A DNA stretch of 64,000 bases from Biscogniauxia marginata (GCA_022695795.1 MU404067.1:372001-436000), one strand, 5' to 3'. Positions 24,953 to 37,333 are shown, numbered from the stretch's first letter. Numbers and translations: made by a program. The notes: a model not told the origin generated them from the sequence alone.

Positions 24953-26191
24953 AGCGTAGGGAGGGGAAGGGATCTCATTAGATAGGACAAATGATATTCA
25001 GGGGCCACATGGGTTTGCTTGCACAGGACCGACACATCATTAATGATTCGATTATACAATGGTGAAACACCGTGGAAAGAAGTAGGCGGTTTGGCAGCAA
25101 CTAAAAACAGGCGTAGGGAGAAGACACTACTGTTAGGCATGTAGAACCAAGCCAAGCGAAGTAGGTATTCATGAGATTCATCTATCCACGTGATTGGAAA
25201 GAAAATTCGTTACACCAACCGTCTTACAACCCCGTGTCCCCTCTTACTCTTCCTTCTCTCTCGTCACTTCTTCAAAACGTCTTATTCCACCGATTGAATA
25301 TGTATATGGTGGGAAAGCCCGTGGATAAAGATGAAATCACCTCACTACCAATTCCATCCACGCGCTTCTGCTCCCCCCTCCTTCACTCCAACTCGAAATA
25401 CAATCCCCAAATAGCAATTACACTTAAGCACCCGGACCAGCCGAAGCAACCACAGCACCAATACAGGTCCACGTACATATCCTTTACCGCGTTGACCACC
25501 ACTTCCAACTCCATACTGGTATACTGCGAGAGTTCATGGACATGAAACTCGTTGTTCAAGACGCGAGCTCGTCTGGTCGCATCGTGGCCAAGAAGGACGA
25601 GGCACCACTAGCATAAGAATAAGCGCCGCCGTCTCTCGGTTGCCTTGAGCCTTTTTAGGTGGAATCCGCCCTCGGGGTCTTCGGTGATCGACAAACAGAG
25701 CTGCTATTGACAATAGTTCGTAGCGAAAAATTGAAACTTCAAGGAGATAGTAGGGTTAAAAAAAAAGAAGAAAAAAACTTGTGTAATCTAAGGCCTGTCG
25801 CAGTCGCAGAAATGTTGGTGTATATACCAATTTATAATAGGTTAGGAAGTGCCAAATGCTCGCGCTCACACCTAGAGGGTAGAGAGACCCTATGTGCGTG
25901 CGCAGTGCGAGGTGGAGGGCGTCCTCGTCGTTGCAAAGGGACGAAGAGTGCTTCGATCAGCACTATCGCTCCAAGGCTGGCTACCTATATTCGCCGCGGA
26001 GTGGCTGTTTTTGAAACTGCGAAAGAGAAATATCAAAAGAGCGATACGCCCTAGTATATCAAAGAAAGTGGTATCAAGTCGTAATGAGCCGTAAACGCCA
26101 CGCCATATCGGAACCGGGAATATTGTAAAAAGCCATTAAGTATATCGAGCCCTATGTCAATTCAGGTAAGTTCTCGCAGTATGCTGGCTTT
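24953..26191. other. Convergent 3' intergenic region
   Basis: Lies between the ends of the GH43 and RasGAP genes, so it should hold both 3' untranslated regions. Frames at 25171-25545 and 25659-26054 show no domain and I do not call them. Confidence 0.5.
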
Positions 26192-28769
26192 TCACCATCC
26201 CTTCTTCCTGGCGAACCGCTTATTCAGCAGAGCCAGGACCTTCGTCACGTTGAATTGGACGTATTCGAGGTCTAGATCATCCTGGTTGTCTTTCTGCATT
26301 TCGAGCAAATCGTCAAGCTTCAGATCAAGTTCCAAGAGCCCACGGTTGCGCCCTGTAACCGTTGTCAGTAAAAACCAGGAGCCGCCCAAGATAGGTGGAA
26401 GGGCTTACCCTTGTAATGCAAGGAAATGACAAAAGTTCCGGGCAGAGGACTGGTGAAATTGAAAAAGATGTTCGCTCTCCTATTGTCTGGAACATTGCTC
26501 TTCTGAATCACGCCCTCCTTCTCCAACTGCTGGTGGGTGAACTTGTAGGGGCCCAATACCTGTTGCTTCTGCTGTTTCCGTCGTGTCCCCTCAGACTGGC
26601 TTCGGACATTGTGCAAGTAACTCTTGTATGTTTCAAGTTGCCCCACAAGATACGAGTTATGATCTCGTATCGTCTTGTACACATCCTCGAGCTTCACCGT
26701 CTCGGCAAGGACGCCCTCCTTCAACGACCCAAGATGCTGCAGCTCCTGTTCGACCTCGTCTCGCAGCAGGCTGAACTGGTCCGACTTGTCGATCACCTTC
26801 ATCTCCTGGAGCTGGCTCAACAGCTCCATGGCCCGGATACCTTTTCGCACCATCACCGCATCATTTCGAGACGTAGCCGCCGCGTCGGCGATCCTCTCTA
26901 ATCTAAGCGGTCTTCTGGCGACCGCGGTGTTCTGCGGGATGGAACGCATAACTTGCACGAATATCGACTTCGCCTCCATGAAATAGACCTCCTCCTGGGT
27001 AATATCTAGAGCAGCGGTTAGATCGTCGATAGCTTGCTCCCACCGACTGAAGAGAGGCAAGTTGATAGCCCTGTTCTCCTTCCGGGGTACTTGTGCGGGC
27101 GCGTGTCCCAGCTCCGACATGATGAGCGACAAGTGTGAGTTCTCGTCCTTGCAGAGTTCCCCACTGTGCTTTTCGATGAGAGAGTGCATGGCGTAGATTT
27201 CGTTGAGGGTGATGGACAGCTCGAGGTCTTTCTTAGACAAGGCAACATAGTTATCCATCTCCAAGCTCTCGTAGAAGTCCTGCACTTCGCACAAGTCCAA
27301 CATAAACTTGTTTACCCGGTCTTTGTTCTGATGAATGAATGGCGACAGCTTGGCCATGTACGGTTCCTTCGCATAGGATGGTTTGTTGGCTAGGTTCTGC
27401 AACATCTTGGCGATCAATGTCAGCGTCCGGCGTGGGCGCTCGGCGGGTATCCCATCAATGAGCATGTAGGACTTGGGCGTGACAATGGCCGGATTGATGA
27501 AGCGCAGGAAGAAGAAACCACCGATGAGCGTGCAGATGACCTGATCGTTGGCGTCGGGGTACTTCCGTTTAGTTAAACTTCGAATCTGCTTGCAGATCCA
27601 CCGGATGCCATACGGTGCCTCGTCGAGTCCGTCAATGATCGTGTTCAAGAAACCGGTCGCGATCTCGGTGAGCATGGTGAGGCGCGGCTCGATGATGGCT
27701 TGGACTTGGGTGTTCTCGGCGGCTTGCTCCCCGGTTATTCCCTTGGGAAGCGAGGGCGGGAGGCTGCCAGTATCTTCCTCGATCTGCTGACACATGCGCT
27801 CGTAGACCTTGAGGGGATTGATCTCGAGGTCTAGATCCTTCAACTCTATGAGACTATTGATCCTATCAGCCAAGACGGTTCGCAGGAAGCTCTGGCCGGG
27901 TCCACGCCTAGTGTAAGTAGTCATCATTCGAGAGACGGGTGTATTAGCACGGAGCAGAGACGAATATTCCGGCGTCGTGTCGAACTGATAGGTCAGGACA
28001 GACTACGAGAAAGGGGTATTTAGCAAACAGTCAGTCTATCACGATGAGAAAGGGAATAGACGTACCTGGAACATGGTTAATAGCAGGTGCTCTTCACGAC
28101 TTTCATACTGATTACCGTATATAGTAAACATGACTGTCTGAAGAAGGGAGTCAATCTCGGCCATAGACACCAGTCGGCAGAGGTGAGCAATGTGTCGCGG
28201 TTCGGACTGCAGCAGGAACATCAGGTTGCCATATTTCTGCGTCTTGTCGTCGTTGGGAAAAGCACCCTCCTGGAGGTCGGTGGCGTCTTCGAGATGGCTG
28301 GCGACTTCATTTTGCTAGATCGCATTTAGTCCCCTGGTGCCCAGCGTATTACCATCGGTGGTTCTCAACATACCTCCTCCAGAGCCATGCGATTCTGGAT
28401 TAGCAGGGCAATTCGAGAGTCGAGGTATCGCACGTCCTTCTCGAGCACGAAGTTTTTCTTGGATTGGGACGAAATCTTGGATTTGAGATCACGCAGCGCC
28501 TTCTGGGCTATGGGCGAGAATCAGCACCGGGCACAAGGAAGGGGAACGGAAGCGGGAAACCTACCTTTCGCTAGATCATCTTCGATTTCCAGGTCCGTCT
28601 CGTTCGCCGACATGGACATGTACAAGGCAGACATGGAATATCGCTTCGACTGTCGTGCCGAGCGGGTGCCATCGTAAGACGACATGGTGTTCTGGCGTGA
28701 GATGGGCTGGAAGGAGGAGGAGGAGGCGGTGGAAGCCCGTGAAGGTGTCTGTAGCATAACAGTGGACAT
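26192..28769 (-). CDS. Ras GTPase-activating protein of the Sar1/Gap1 (IQGAP-like RasGAP) type
   Basis: Five exons: 28769-28565, 28507-28374, 28314-28066, 28002-26409 and 26352-26192, 780 residues. Residues 1-69 are Ser-rich and disordered; 70-115 form a likely coiled coil ([20 protein letters not shown]). The RasGAP domain runs from about 155 to 480 and includes [15 protein letters not shown] and the hallmark [10 protein letters not shown] (residues 361-370). The RasGAP_C domain occupies about 560-770 ([73 protein letters not shown]). There is no calponin-homology or IQ repeat, which separates it from true IQGAP and matches fission yeast Gap1/Sar1, a negative regulator of Ras1 in mating, polarity and septation. 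The start is supported by a Ser/Thr-rich N-terminus and no upstream in-frame exon. Confidence 0.9.
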
Positions 28770-30376
28770 GTCCGATCGTGGGTTTCTTGGCCCGCAGTAA
28801 ATGGGGGCAAATCAGGGTTTAAATTATCAACCAGTCGACAGCACCACGGCGCTGAGGCCAGAGGGAATGACTGGATAATAGTAGTTCAACCAGGACGGCG
28901 GATGATTGATTCGCGGTCGGTTGTGGGGGTGGTGCGAGCTGCGTCGCGAGCAGGGAGACACGGCGAACCGATCGACTCAATGGGGGAAGGGTTAGCGAGC
29001 GTCTAGACGGACAAAAATGTACAGCGCTGTTCGATTCTTCTCTTCTTCTTCTTCTTATCCTTTTCTAATTGCGCTGTCGCTCGTTGGCCGATGGACGAAG
29101 ATATCAAAAGGGGGGATGACTAGCAAGTAAATTGGAGTGCCGGTGGGATGGAATTGAGATTCGGCTGTGATTTCGAAGGGGATCGGTTTGCTGGGACTGG
29201 AATGGACGTAGTTTCGAAGTCGGCACAACGGGCCGGCGAGCGCCACAATAGTAACGTGGTTAGACCGGAATGGCTTCGAGCCGTGGATTGTTGTAAGCCG
29301 TTGACTCGGGATTCCCAGTCAAGGGAGAGGCAGAGACGAGTTCTTTTCTTCTTCTTCTCGTGTCGTTGGGGTAAAAGAAAGCGACTTTAGGGCTGGTTGT
29401 GGGTGAAGAGATGAAAGATTGCAGGTCCAGCCCGAGCCGCGACTCGGTTGCGACCAGTCACAAGTTTGGCCAGGGCCAAGGGGAGGGAGAGGAGCTGGAA
29501 CCAATGCGGAGGGCCGATCGATGGGAACCAGCGGCGCAATAAGAGAAAAAAGAAAAAGAAAAAAGAAAAGAGAGAGAAAAAAGGGCAATAGATAAGCGCA
29601 AGCAACAACGAGTTATGAACTGCTAATTCCCTTTGCGATCCGCTTTGTCGGCGCGAGAGACTAGGCAACATACAGCGAGAAAAATAATAATGCAAATAAT
29701 AACAAGTATCGAGTGTTATTCTTACGGTTGTTATTTTTGTTTTAATTATTTGATGTTTGTCGAAGGCGGCACGGGCGGTTATTGTAATTGCAGACAGGGC
29801 ATAGTTGTATGTAAGAGTGAGCGAGTGAATAATACGCGCTAGGCCTCGTCGTCGACGCACAAGACAGGGGAAACACAGGTTCGTCCTCGCTGCAGGTGAA
29901 AGGTTGCACGGGATTGATTCGATGGACCAAAAAGACGAGAAACGGGGAATCGAGCTCAATGTGTGTGTGAAGATGCGAAAGAGGGGCCGGCGTACAAAAA
30001 GGTCACCGGGGCCTGGAGTTTTTGTGGAATGTCCCTAAAGAGAGAGGTGCCTCGCGGCTTTTTGCGAGGGAGGCGAGTCGGTTCAGGTTCCTGGCACTTG
30101 TAAGAGACAAGCTACCCCGACGATTGCAAAGATGCGTACGTGAATGTTTGTGTGCGGGTTTGTGTTGGTGTAAGTGCGTGATAGGTAGAGGTAGGTAGGT
30201 AGGCATGTAGGTGGGTAAAAGGTTAATAACAGGGCGGTTATAGTACGAGGGGAACCAGCGACATCATGGATTATGATGGTGGTGAAGTGAGATAGGTGTG
30301 TAGGTGTGAGATGCGGTATGCAATCGAGGAGAGCAGAAAGCAAGGCAAGGCACGGCAAGGCGAAGCGATGTAGATA

Positions 30377-30414
30377 CGATGCGATGCGATGTGATGTGAT
30401 GCGATGCGATGCGA
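30377..30414 (+). repeat. GATGC/GATGT pentanucleotide repeat
   Basis: Seven tandem pentamers of the form CGATG, with two copies TGATG, are followed at 30424-30438 by tandem CGACT pentamers. They lie in the RasGAP upstream region. Confidence 0.85.
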
Positions 30415-30839
30415 CCCGATTTGACTCGACTCGACTCGGCTTGTTGGCCTGCGATAAAGAATCAATAATGCAAAGGCCAAGTGGGTTGTAGGCGGGGGAA
30501 CCCGGTCATTCAAAACTGAAGCATCACTTATATCCCCCTTAAGAGGCAAAAAAGAAAACACAAGAGAAGTAATAGTTCATGTTATCGTCGATTGCTACCA
30601 TGAGGTATAGGCAGTAGCACGTAAATTAAGGTAGAGCTCGGTATGAGGATGTAGGCAATTAAAGGTGTGTAGTCTGATGTAGCCAGGGGCATGGGCAACG
30701 GGGCGTGGGTGTGGGTATGGGTGTGGAGAGGTAGAGTGGGTACCGTCACACGGTCTGGTGAGGGTGCGGAGGTTTTGTGTATGTACACTACACTAAGTAT
30801 TTAGTAGAGCTTCGAGGGGCTACCTCTAGGCCGCTAGGC

Positions 30840-30875
30840 ACCTTATTATTGATACCTAGGTATCAATAATAAGGT
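30840..30875. repeat. Perfect 36-bp palindrome
   Basis: The sequence ACCTTATTATTGATACCT is followed immediately by its exact reverse complement, with no loop, centred between 30857 and 30858 on a CCTAGG core. It is not next to a coding end. It could extrude as a cruciform or be the footprint or joined ends of a small element. Confidence 0.9.
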
Positions 30876-31969
30876 AACACCACAGATGTGTGTGTGAGGT
30901 AGGTATATGTAATTATCGATGTCAATATCCGTCTTAGGGGCAATCGAGCAACTCAGCTTTCTGGCGGTCTACGAGTAAGGTTAATATTGCAGTATCTCTC
31001 TATCGACTCGAGCCATTCGGAACGTTCGCCTTTTTTTTTAGTGCGAGTTTCTCCCTTGTCGTTTTATACCTAGGTTGATTCCTTCTGTATGAGGACGCAA
31101 CGGTAACTCCATTCAGCCACCCACCAATACCACCTAACAATATGTACCTACCCACATATATCGATATCGACATGCTTCCTCTCCATCTCCAATTCCGGTT
31201 TTGTTTTCCATCCTAAGTACCTAATAACTTGGAAGGGAAGTCCAAGCAGGTAGATACCCGTCTACTCTTTTACAATAGTTTATTTCTTCTGTTACTAAGT
31301 AGTATTCGATCGGTACGTCAAGTAGTGCTTCGGCATCATACACTTAAGTGCATACCCACGACAGATACCTAAACATTAGGTAGTAGGTTACCTAGCCCTA
31401 GGTAAGGTTTTAAATATGCACCTAGGCACACATCTAAGTTTTAGAGTTGATGTTAGTTCGAACGGCCATGTCTCGAAGTGGTCGGTGACGGAGATCTTTA
31501 AAGTCGGACAAACCTCTTCTTTCCAAAGGGGGGTCACCGAGACTTCCCGTCAATATCAATCGGTCCTAGTTGAACTTTGGATGGAAAATGAAGTGGAAGG
31601 GGGACTTCGGGGATTGCTCCAGTTATTAATCATCACTCGCGAAGCCGTGTTCGATGCAAGTGGTGAAGATGGGGAGAGGGGATATGTTTCGTTCAATTCG
31701 GAGATCGATCAACATTATCCTCCCACTTCGGACATGTTTGAGAAAATCTACCTAGTTTACAAGGGTTCTTGGGAGGAGAGAATTACGCACTAAGGTGGGG
31801 TGAGAGATAGACGCGCATGCGGGATGCAGGGCCCAGGCACGAGAAAGCCCGATGATGCGATCAAGTACCTACTAGGTAATTGTTACTGTCGCCTTCCGCT
31901 TCTCTTGGCCTTCCTTACCTGGGTACTTTCGATGGTTCTTATTACTAGCTCTTCCCACGATCGGGTTAT

Positions 31970-32260
31970 CTTATACGATATTATAAATCTAATTAATAAT
32001 AAAATTAATTAAAAAAAAAGTTATTTATTTAATATAAAATATTATAAAATATATTAATTATTAATTAATAAAATAAAATAATATTATAATATAAATTTAA
32101 ATATATTACGTTTATATATATTAATTACTTATTATATAAGTAAAAAATACTTATAATATATATATGTTTAAATTAAGATGCAGGTTTATTATATGAACAA
32201 GCTTGGGCTTACGGGCTTAACTAGCGGGCCTAATATTATACACTTTTAAAATATCTACAT
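31970..32260. other. Short AT-rich patch
   Basis: About 290 bp, almost entirely A/T, with the same texture as the large block at 37.6-52.1 kb. No terminal repeats are evident; probably a decayed repeat fragment. Confidence 0.45.
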
Positions 32261-34785
32261 AATACATCTTTCTTACTTACATGACCTTGCATTCAGATGC
32301 CGACGGGCCCTCGGTCTCAGTGTACGTAGACTCGAACGCTCACCTTCCAACAAGCAAACCGGAGCGATCTGTCCAGATGCGACGATGTCTTGCATATTCT
32401 GCCAAGCGAGCGCCGAGGTTGCATTTCGTAATTTGACATTTTGAAAACAAGGCCGCCTGCAGCTGTTTTTCGTTTCAAACCACATCCCAGGGTATTATTC
32501 ATTCCTACGTACAACACAACACACAGATTGATCAACACCAGATATCATGTCGGCCACGCTTGCTGCCCACGACTGTTTCTTAGCGCTGGCTGGAGGCGAG
32601 ATCGAAGATCAAACATCTTGCACACTCCAGCTAACGCCGACAGAAACCTAGTAGCAAACAATGCTAACAAAGTTCACTAAAGGGACTGGCTGAGACAACT
32701 CCGACCGAAGAATCGCAACCTTTTAACATGGAGTCCGGACTTATCAATGAGATCCTACTGAGAAGGGGGCCGCCCTCGCCAAGGCCACCTGAGCCGGGCG
32801 CCTTTCCACCACAACTCGACTTTTGCCTGGCCATGCTACAACTTTTCCCCAGTTCACCAACGTGAACAGCGAGAGTTACTGTCCAACGGAAAATATCTAG
32901 GTTGCAGAAACTTGCGCTCTAGCGTCCGCGTCCTCTGCTCCGGACTGGGGACTGTCTTTCAACACGCCTTGCGGTGCTTATCAAAAAGTTGAAACTAGCC
33001 TGACAAGATCGTATCGTGGCATGGATTCTACGCGGGGTTGTACACAGGTAGTCAGTATGTATACTACCACTTACAAGCAGAGAGGGCGAGGAAAATGGAG
33101 TGCACCCCGCCATATTCTATACAGAAGAGTTGGCACGTGGTGTCTACTTACAAGCTCGAGTTCTCCGGGAGAAATCCATCGCGCAGATTCGCACATCCAA
33201 TGTGTAAACAGATATGTACTCAGCTCTCAACCGCTGCCAATCAACGTTCTTCATTTCGTACCATATCACGTGATTGGTTTCATTGCCGACCCTTGCATTT
33301 CTCTCCGTATCATCAGACGCCCGGCCTCTAAGACTAGGTAGGGTCCTAGGCTATTCAGCCTACGGGATACACCTGAAACATTTCGATGTACCCCTAGCAA
33401 GATTCTCACGAGTCAAAGGGGGGATCACAAATTGGCCACTGTGCACATGTAGCCTGATTCCCGGATCTGCAGAAGAGAGGCTACGCGTATCAGATTGTTC
33501 TCCATGGCGCTGGTTCTGGGGACTGCTCAGCTCCGAGCTTGCCCCCAACGGGAAGTCCTAAGAGACGATCTCCCCCGTTCGTGTTCTTTCTCACTACGTA
33601 CACTACCACTTCTCCCGAATATCGTATCTATCTCGCTCGGACACACCCAACTCTCTGGACCGGCCATAAATCTAGCTACATACAAGCATTTTCGTAATTA
33701 ACGCCTCTTAGTGGCCCTTGGTTCTCCTGAGTGTCATAACTCCCGCCGTCGATCATCATGCCCTTACCGCCGGTGCATACCAATATCGAAACTCTGATAG
33801 CGGCACCCGGGTTTGCAGGAGCGTGAAACCCAGCGCATATTCGTACAACGTAACGCCGGGCAGTTCAGCCTTGCATTTTGACAGGCTGTCGTCAGACCTA
33901 TTTAACGGGTTTTACCGATTTGGACGCTGTGCCACTACGACACAGGTTCCCACCGCCATTCCGGAGACTAGCATGGCTACTTCGCTAGTTAGAGTTGGCA
34001 GCAGTTCACGACTACAACCCTCATGCGGAGATACTGATCTCTCCCTATTCTTGTCAACCCTCTCTGCTCTAATCATGGAGTGGTCGGTGATCTACGGTAA
34101 TCATGTGAAAGGTTACTCGTCACAAACCACTAACCCTAACAGACACTTTAGGTAGTTCGACCTACATAATTTGTCGGAAGTACTTCATTTCTCTTTATCT
34201 CTATTTGAGTCTACTAGAGATGATGAGCAAGTGTCCCTGTGTCGTGTCTACATTCGGCTAGTTCTGTTATTCACTATCTACAAACACGATTTACAGATGT
34301 CGTCATCCAGTGAATCTACATTTCATACGGCGTCCGAAACATGCGTTGGCTCTTTGGTTGAAAATACGTTAAAACTCGTGCCGAAAAATAGATTAGCTTA
34401 CCTACAGCATCTAGCCAAGGCGAGGGTCAAGGGTTAGCTGGTATGACCACTGGAATAGCCGACCCAGGGCTCCGAGTCATCATCCACCTTATTCCTTACC
34501 GGTTTCCCTCGCCATATAACAAGAATATAATAAAGTATCTAAATCACGACCTGGCATTTCGATGTTCTCCCAACCAGTTTATAGCGATATTTAAGTGCTA
34601 AATACTAGTCGTTATTATTGGAATTCTAACGGGGTATATCCCAACTTCCTACATTCATATCATAGGCAGCTCATTATACTTGGAATGACTGGTTATTACG
34701 AGGACTATCTTGGATTTGCATAGTATATTTATTTCCGTTAAAAATCTTTGACAATTCCAGATTGCTTTTTTATTTCAAAATATGA

Positions 34786-35242
34786 TTACATGATAATTAA
34801 GAAACCCAAATACACGACAAGTAATGAAACAATGAAAGGACAAGGCGGCCCTAACAAAGGCCTGACAAAAGAAAGTATCAAGAGTAGTCCCGCTATCCCG
34901 CTACTTAAATCTGGTTACTCATTTGTAACTTACCTAAGTAGGTAGGTGATGCATAACCGTTATCCGCTGCCAGAAATGGCTGTGTATGCGTACTTACCGC
35001 ATGCTTGGGAACCGGCGCGCATTCTTTAGGACTAATCGCTCTGCGATGTCCTTCTGTCTCTCAAAGGCTGTGTCGGCCAGCTGAAGTGAATAATCAAAGT
35101 AGTCCCTAAGGTTGAATTTAGAGGGATCACGGAGAGGGGATAAATTCTGGCCGTCCTCCTGCTCGTTGAGATGGCGCGCTTCGACCTGAACATCCGCACT
35201 CTGCTCCGAAACCCAGGTCTCCCAACGCTCGATAAAGTCCAA
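34786..35242 (-). pseudogene. Continuation of the 35243-36592 reading frame after the in-frame stop
   Basis: Directly after the TAG the frame stays open (LDFIERWETWVSEQSADV, NLRDYFDYSLQLADTAFERQ, DIAERLVLKNARRF). It reaches a consensus GTAAGT donor at 34997-34992, where the exon would end after MR. A CAG acceptor at 34864-34862 would join a last exon, 34861-34786, in phase. That exon reads PLLGPPCPF followed by IVSLLVVYLGFLIIM and stop, a hydrophobic segment that could be a tail anchor. The amphipathic, charge-rich first part looks coding; the last exon is a prediction. An alternative is a 48-bp in-frame intron (35248-35201) removing the TAG, but its GTATAG donor is weak and no branch site is visible. 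Confidence 0.45.
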
Positions 35243-36592
35243 CTATACCTTGCTATGCACACGGACCCTCCGCCGTGCCTCCAGTCTGTTCCAGCGGCTC
35301 TTCCGCGCTACTTCTTTCCCATTATTATCTTCAGGCTTCGAGTAGTGATGCTCGAACTGCGAACGCAGGTCCATACTTTTCCATGAATGCCGAGCCAGGT
35401 TCCATGAGGGGCTCTGATCCGGCGACTGAGTCTGAGCCGTCAGGATACGCTCTACCTCGCGGAATTCCTCGACCCCCATCGGGATCGTGGGCTCGGGTAG
35501 GTCCCGAGTCCACTTGTTCCTGTTCTTCTCCAGGGCTCGCTTCATCTGCGTTAAGAGAGTCGCCGGGTTCGTGTTCGTGGGATCAATTATAAATACACTA
35601 TCGTCGCGGTCATTGTGGTTATTAGATGACGCTACCTTAGGAGGTTTGGTGGCCCTCCGAACAGCAGTGGTCCTCGGCGCAATGATCTGCTGGCCTTTCT
35701 TCAACATCGGCCGTGTCTTTTCGAGGGCGGTCTTACCTATGCTCGCGATACCCCTACGCGTCGAAGTAGTTAGCGATTTCAGGCTTCTCATACTGGGGGT
35801 CATACTTGTAGCTGGGGAAGAGGGCAAAGAGGAGGAGAATGATGGGTCATGGTTGGGAATTGGAGCTGATTTTGGGTGTGGTACCTTTTTCAGCAGATCC
35901 TCAAAGGTTGTCGCCGGTTTGCGGCCACTGTTCTGGGTCGGAAGTGAATTTAAGCGTAGCCCTTGGCTCGGCCGGACATCTTTGGCATTCCCACGCTGGA
36001 AAACTTGGGGCCTAGTGTCTCTCTGTCGACGGATAGCGCCTCGACGCTGAGGGATCAAGGACGGGGTGGAAACGGGTCCAGCATTAGGAAGGATTAAATT
36101 CCCGGAATCAGCGTTTCGAATCCTATCTTGACGGGGAATAGCCCGAATTTTATCACGGCCAAACTCGACGGTCTCGCGTGGAGGGTCTTTGGGAGGCGGA
36201 GGTGGCGGGACATCCTTCAAGGCCTCGTCTATAGATTGATTAGTGACCTCAAACTCGATTTCGTCAGTTGAGTCTATCGCATAATCTTCTACTGCACGCT
36301 CACTGGAGCTGGGGGCAATAGGGCTGTTGTTAATGATACTCCTCTTGCCCCTTGCCTCCTGTCGATTGCGGCCCCGAAAGGGGTAAGGTGTGGGCGATGG
36401 TTGAGGAATGTCGAGAGCGGGAGTTCGTGGAGGGGGAGAAAAATGCTCGGGACTTGGACGCCCAGCCAGCTCTACCTTATCTAGAGGTGCAGGGCTTCGG
36501 TCCATGTGTTCAACAAACCGTGAGGTGCGAAGAGGGGCCATTGCCACCTCCGGTTCAGGATTAACGTTTCCTAGCTTATAGCTGCTTGACAT
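35243..36592 (-). CDS. Unrecognised disordered protein, frame closed by an in-frame TAG
   Basis: A single 449-codon frame starts at ATG 36592 (MSSSYKLGNVNPEPEVAM) and is closed by TAG at 35245-35243. The protein is largely disordered and basic, with a proline run (PPPPPPKDPP) near residue 135, Ser/Pro-rich tracts, and a basic segment around 290-330. The better-conserved-looking part is at the C-terminus (TLLTQMKRALEKNRNKW, SWNLARHSWKSMDLRSQFE, SRWNRLEARRRVRVHSKV). I recognise no family. Reading continues in the same frame beyond the TAG for 82 more codons of similar quality, so the stop is probably a mutation and the gene, in this strain, encodes a truncated product or is a pseudogene. It lies about 1 kb from the RIP-like AT-rich block. 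Confidence 0.65.
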   Translation of the reverse strand: MSSSYKLGNVNPEPEVAMAPLRTSRFVEHMDRSPAPLDKVELAGRPSPEHFSPPPRTPALDIPQPSPTPYPFRGRNRQEARGKRSIINNSPIAPSSSERAVEDYAIDSTDEIEFEVTNQSIDEALKDVPPPPPPKDPPRETVEFGRDKIRAIPRQDRIRNADSGNLILPNAGPVSTPSLIPQRRGAIRRQRDTRPQVFQRGNAKDVRPSQGLRLNSLPTQNSGRKPATTFEDLLKKVPHPKSAPIPNHDPSFSSSLPSSPATSMTPSMRSLKSLTTSTRRGIASIGKTALEKTRPMLKKGQQIIAPRTTAVRRATKPPKVASSNNHNDRDDSVFIIDPTNTNPATLLTQMKRALEKNRNKWTRDLPEPTIPMGVEEFREVERILTAQTQSPDQSPSWNLARHSWKSMDLRSQFEHHYSKPEDNNGKEVARKSRWNRLEARRRVRVHSKV

Positions 36593-36860
36593 GCCGGCGT
36601 TGTGCTATTTTCGTATATAATCCTATTGGTCGGGGAAAAGGAGGGAAGAGGTTGGCACGATTTGTGGGCGGGATGGGAGAGAAGAGCTTAAGAAGTAACC
36701 TTGCCTTACTAGAGGTCCTAAGGTACTTACTTCTCTACCAAGACTTGCCTGATTATTGTGTTATTGCAAATTCTTGCTATCTAACGGATTCGGGTTGTCT
36801 GGTCTCTTAACTCTTCGAGCCTTTTGCTACCGAAGGTGTAAACCTCAGATATGATAGTCG

Positions 36861-36901
36861 AGTTCGAGTTCGAGTTCGAGTTCAAGTTCAAGTTCAAGTT
36901 C
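36861..36901 (+). repeat. AGTTCG/AGTTCA hexanucleotide array
   Basis: About seven tandem hexamers: the first are AGTTCG and the last AGTTCA, differing by one G-to-A transition. Confidence 0.85.
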
Positions 36902-37333
36902 TGTGCGTCGTATCGCATTTCCGATAATTGCCTACAACACCGGGTAGTGGCGGCAGTGGCACTTATATACTGCCACTGTCTAGATAGAGCAAACGATGCA
37001 TCATGTGAATGTTGTTGAACATTGTCTTGCCTGCAGAATATAGGGAGGCTGTTTCTGTTACCATTATAGGGAAACCCGGCAAGTTTCGGATTAGGAGGGC
37101 CGTTTGGGAGTTCACGGTCATATATCATTACTAAGTCTTTGTGCGGGGAACAATAAGGTTGTTTAAAGCAGTTTAATAATAAGGGACCCTGATAACCAAG
37201 ACAATGGGCGTTGGCAATCTGGATATGTCGAATATTTTCTAAGGATTTGTGGGACTAGACGAGATGCACCACAAGACACTCAAGAGGGGTTTCTACCTTA
37301 CACACTCTACCTTCATATAAGCGTTAGCCGCCT

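Larger units (their letters stand above)
28770..34785. other. Long intergenic region with repeats, RasGAP upstream sequence
   Basis: Six kb with no gene I can support. 28.8-30.1 kb is purine-rich on the plus strand (pyrimidine-rich in the RasGAP sense), consistent with a long promoter or leader. 30.3-30.45 kb carries simple repeats. 30.84 kb holds a perfect palindrome. 30.9-31.9 kb is dense in TAGGTA-type motifs. 31.97-32.26 kb is a short AT-rich patch. 32.3-34.4 kb has ordinary base composition but only frames without domains (31416-31793, 33718-34155). Confidence 0.55.

Noticed and set aside
29387..29959. 190-codon minus-strand frame upstream of the RasGAP gene
   Set aside because: Made of a pyrimidine tract (Phe/Leu/Ser runs), with no domain; better explained as promoter or leader sequence.
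31416..31793. 125-codon plus-strand frame
   Set aside because: No domain, no signal peptide, no coding context; flanked by motif-rich non-coding DNA.
33718..34155. 145-codon plus-strand frame
   Set aside because: Ser/Thr-rich without domain; the start is not ATG and splice-site context is lacking.
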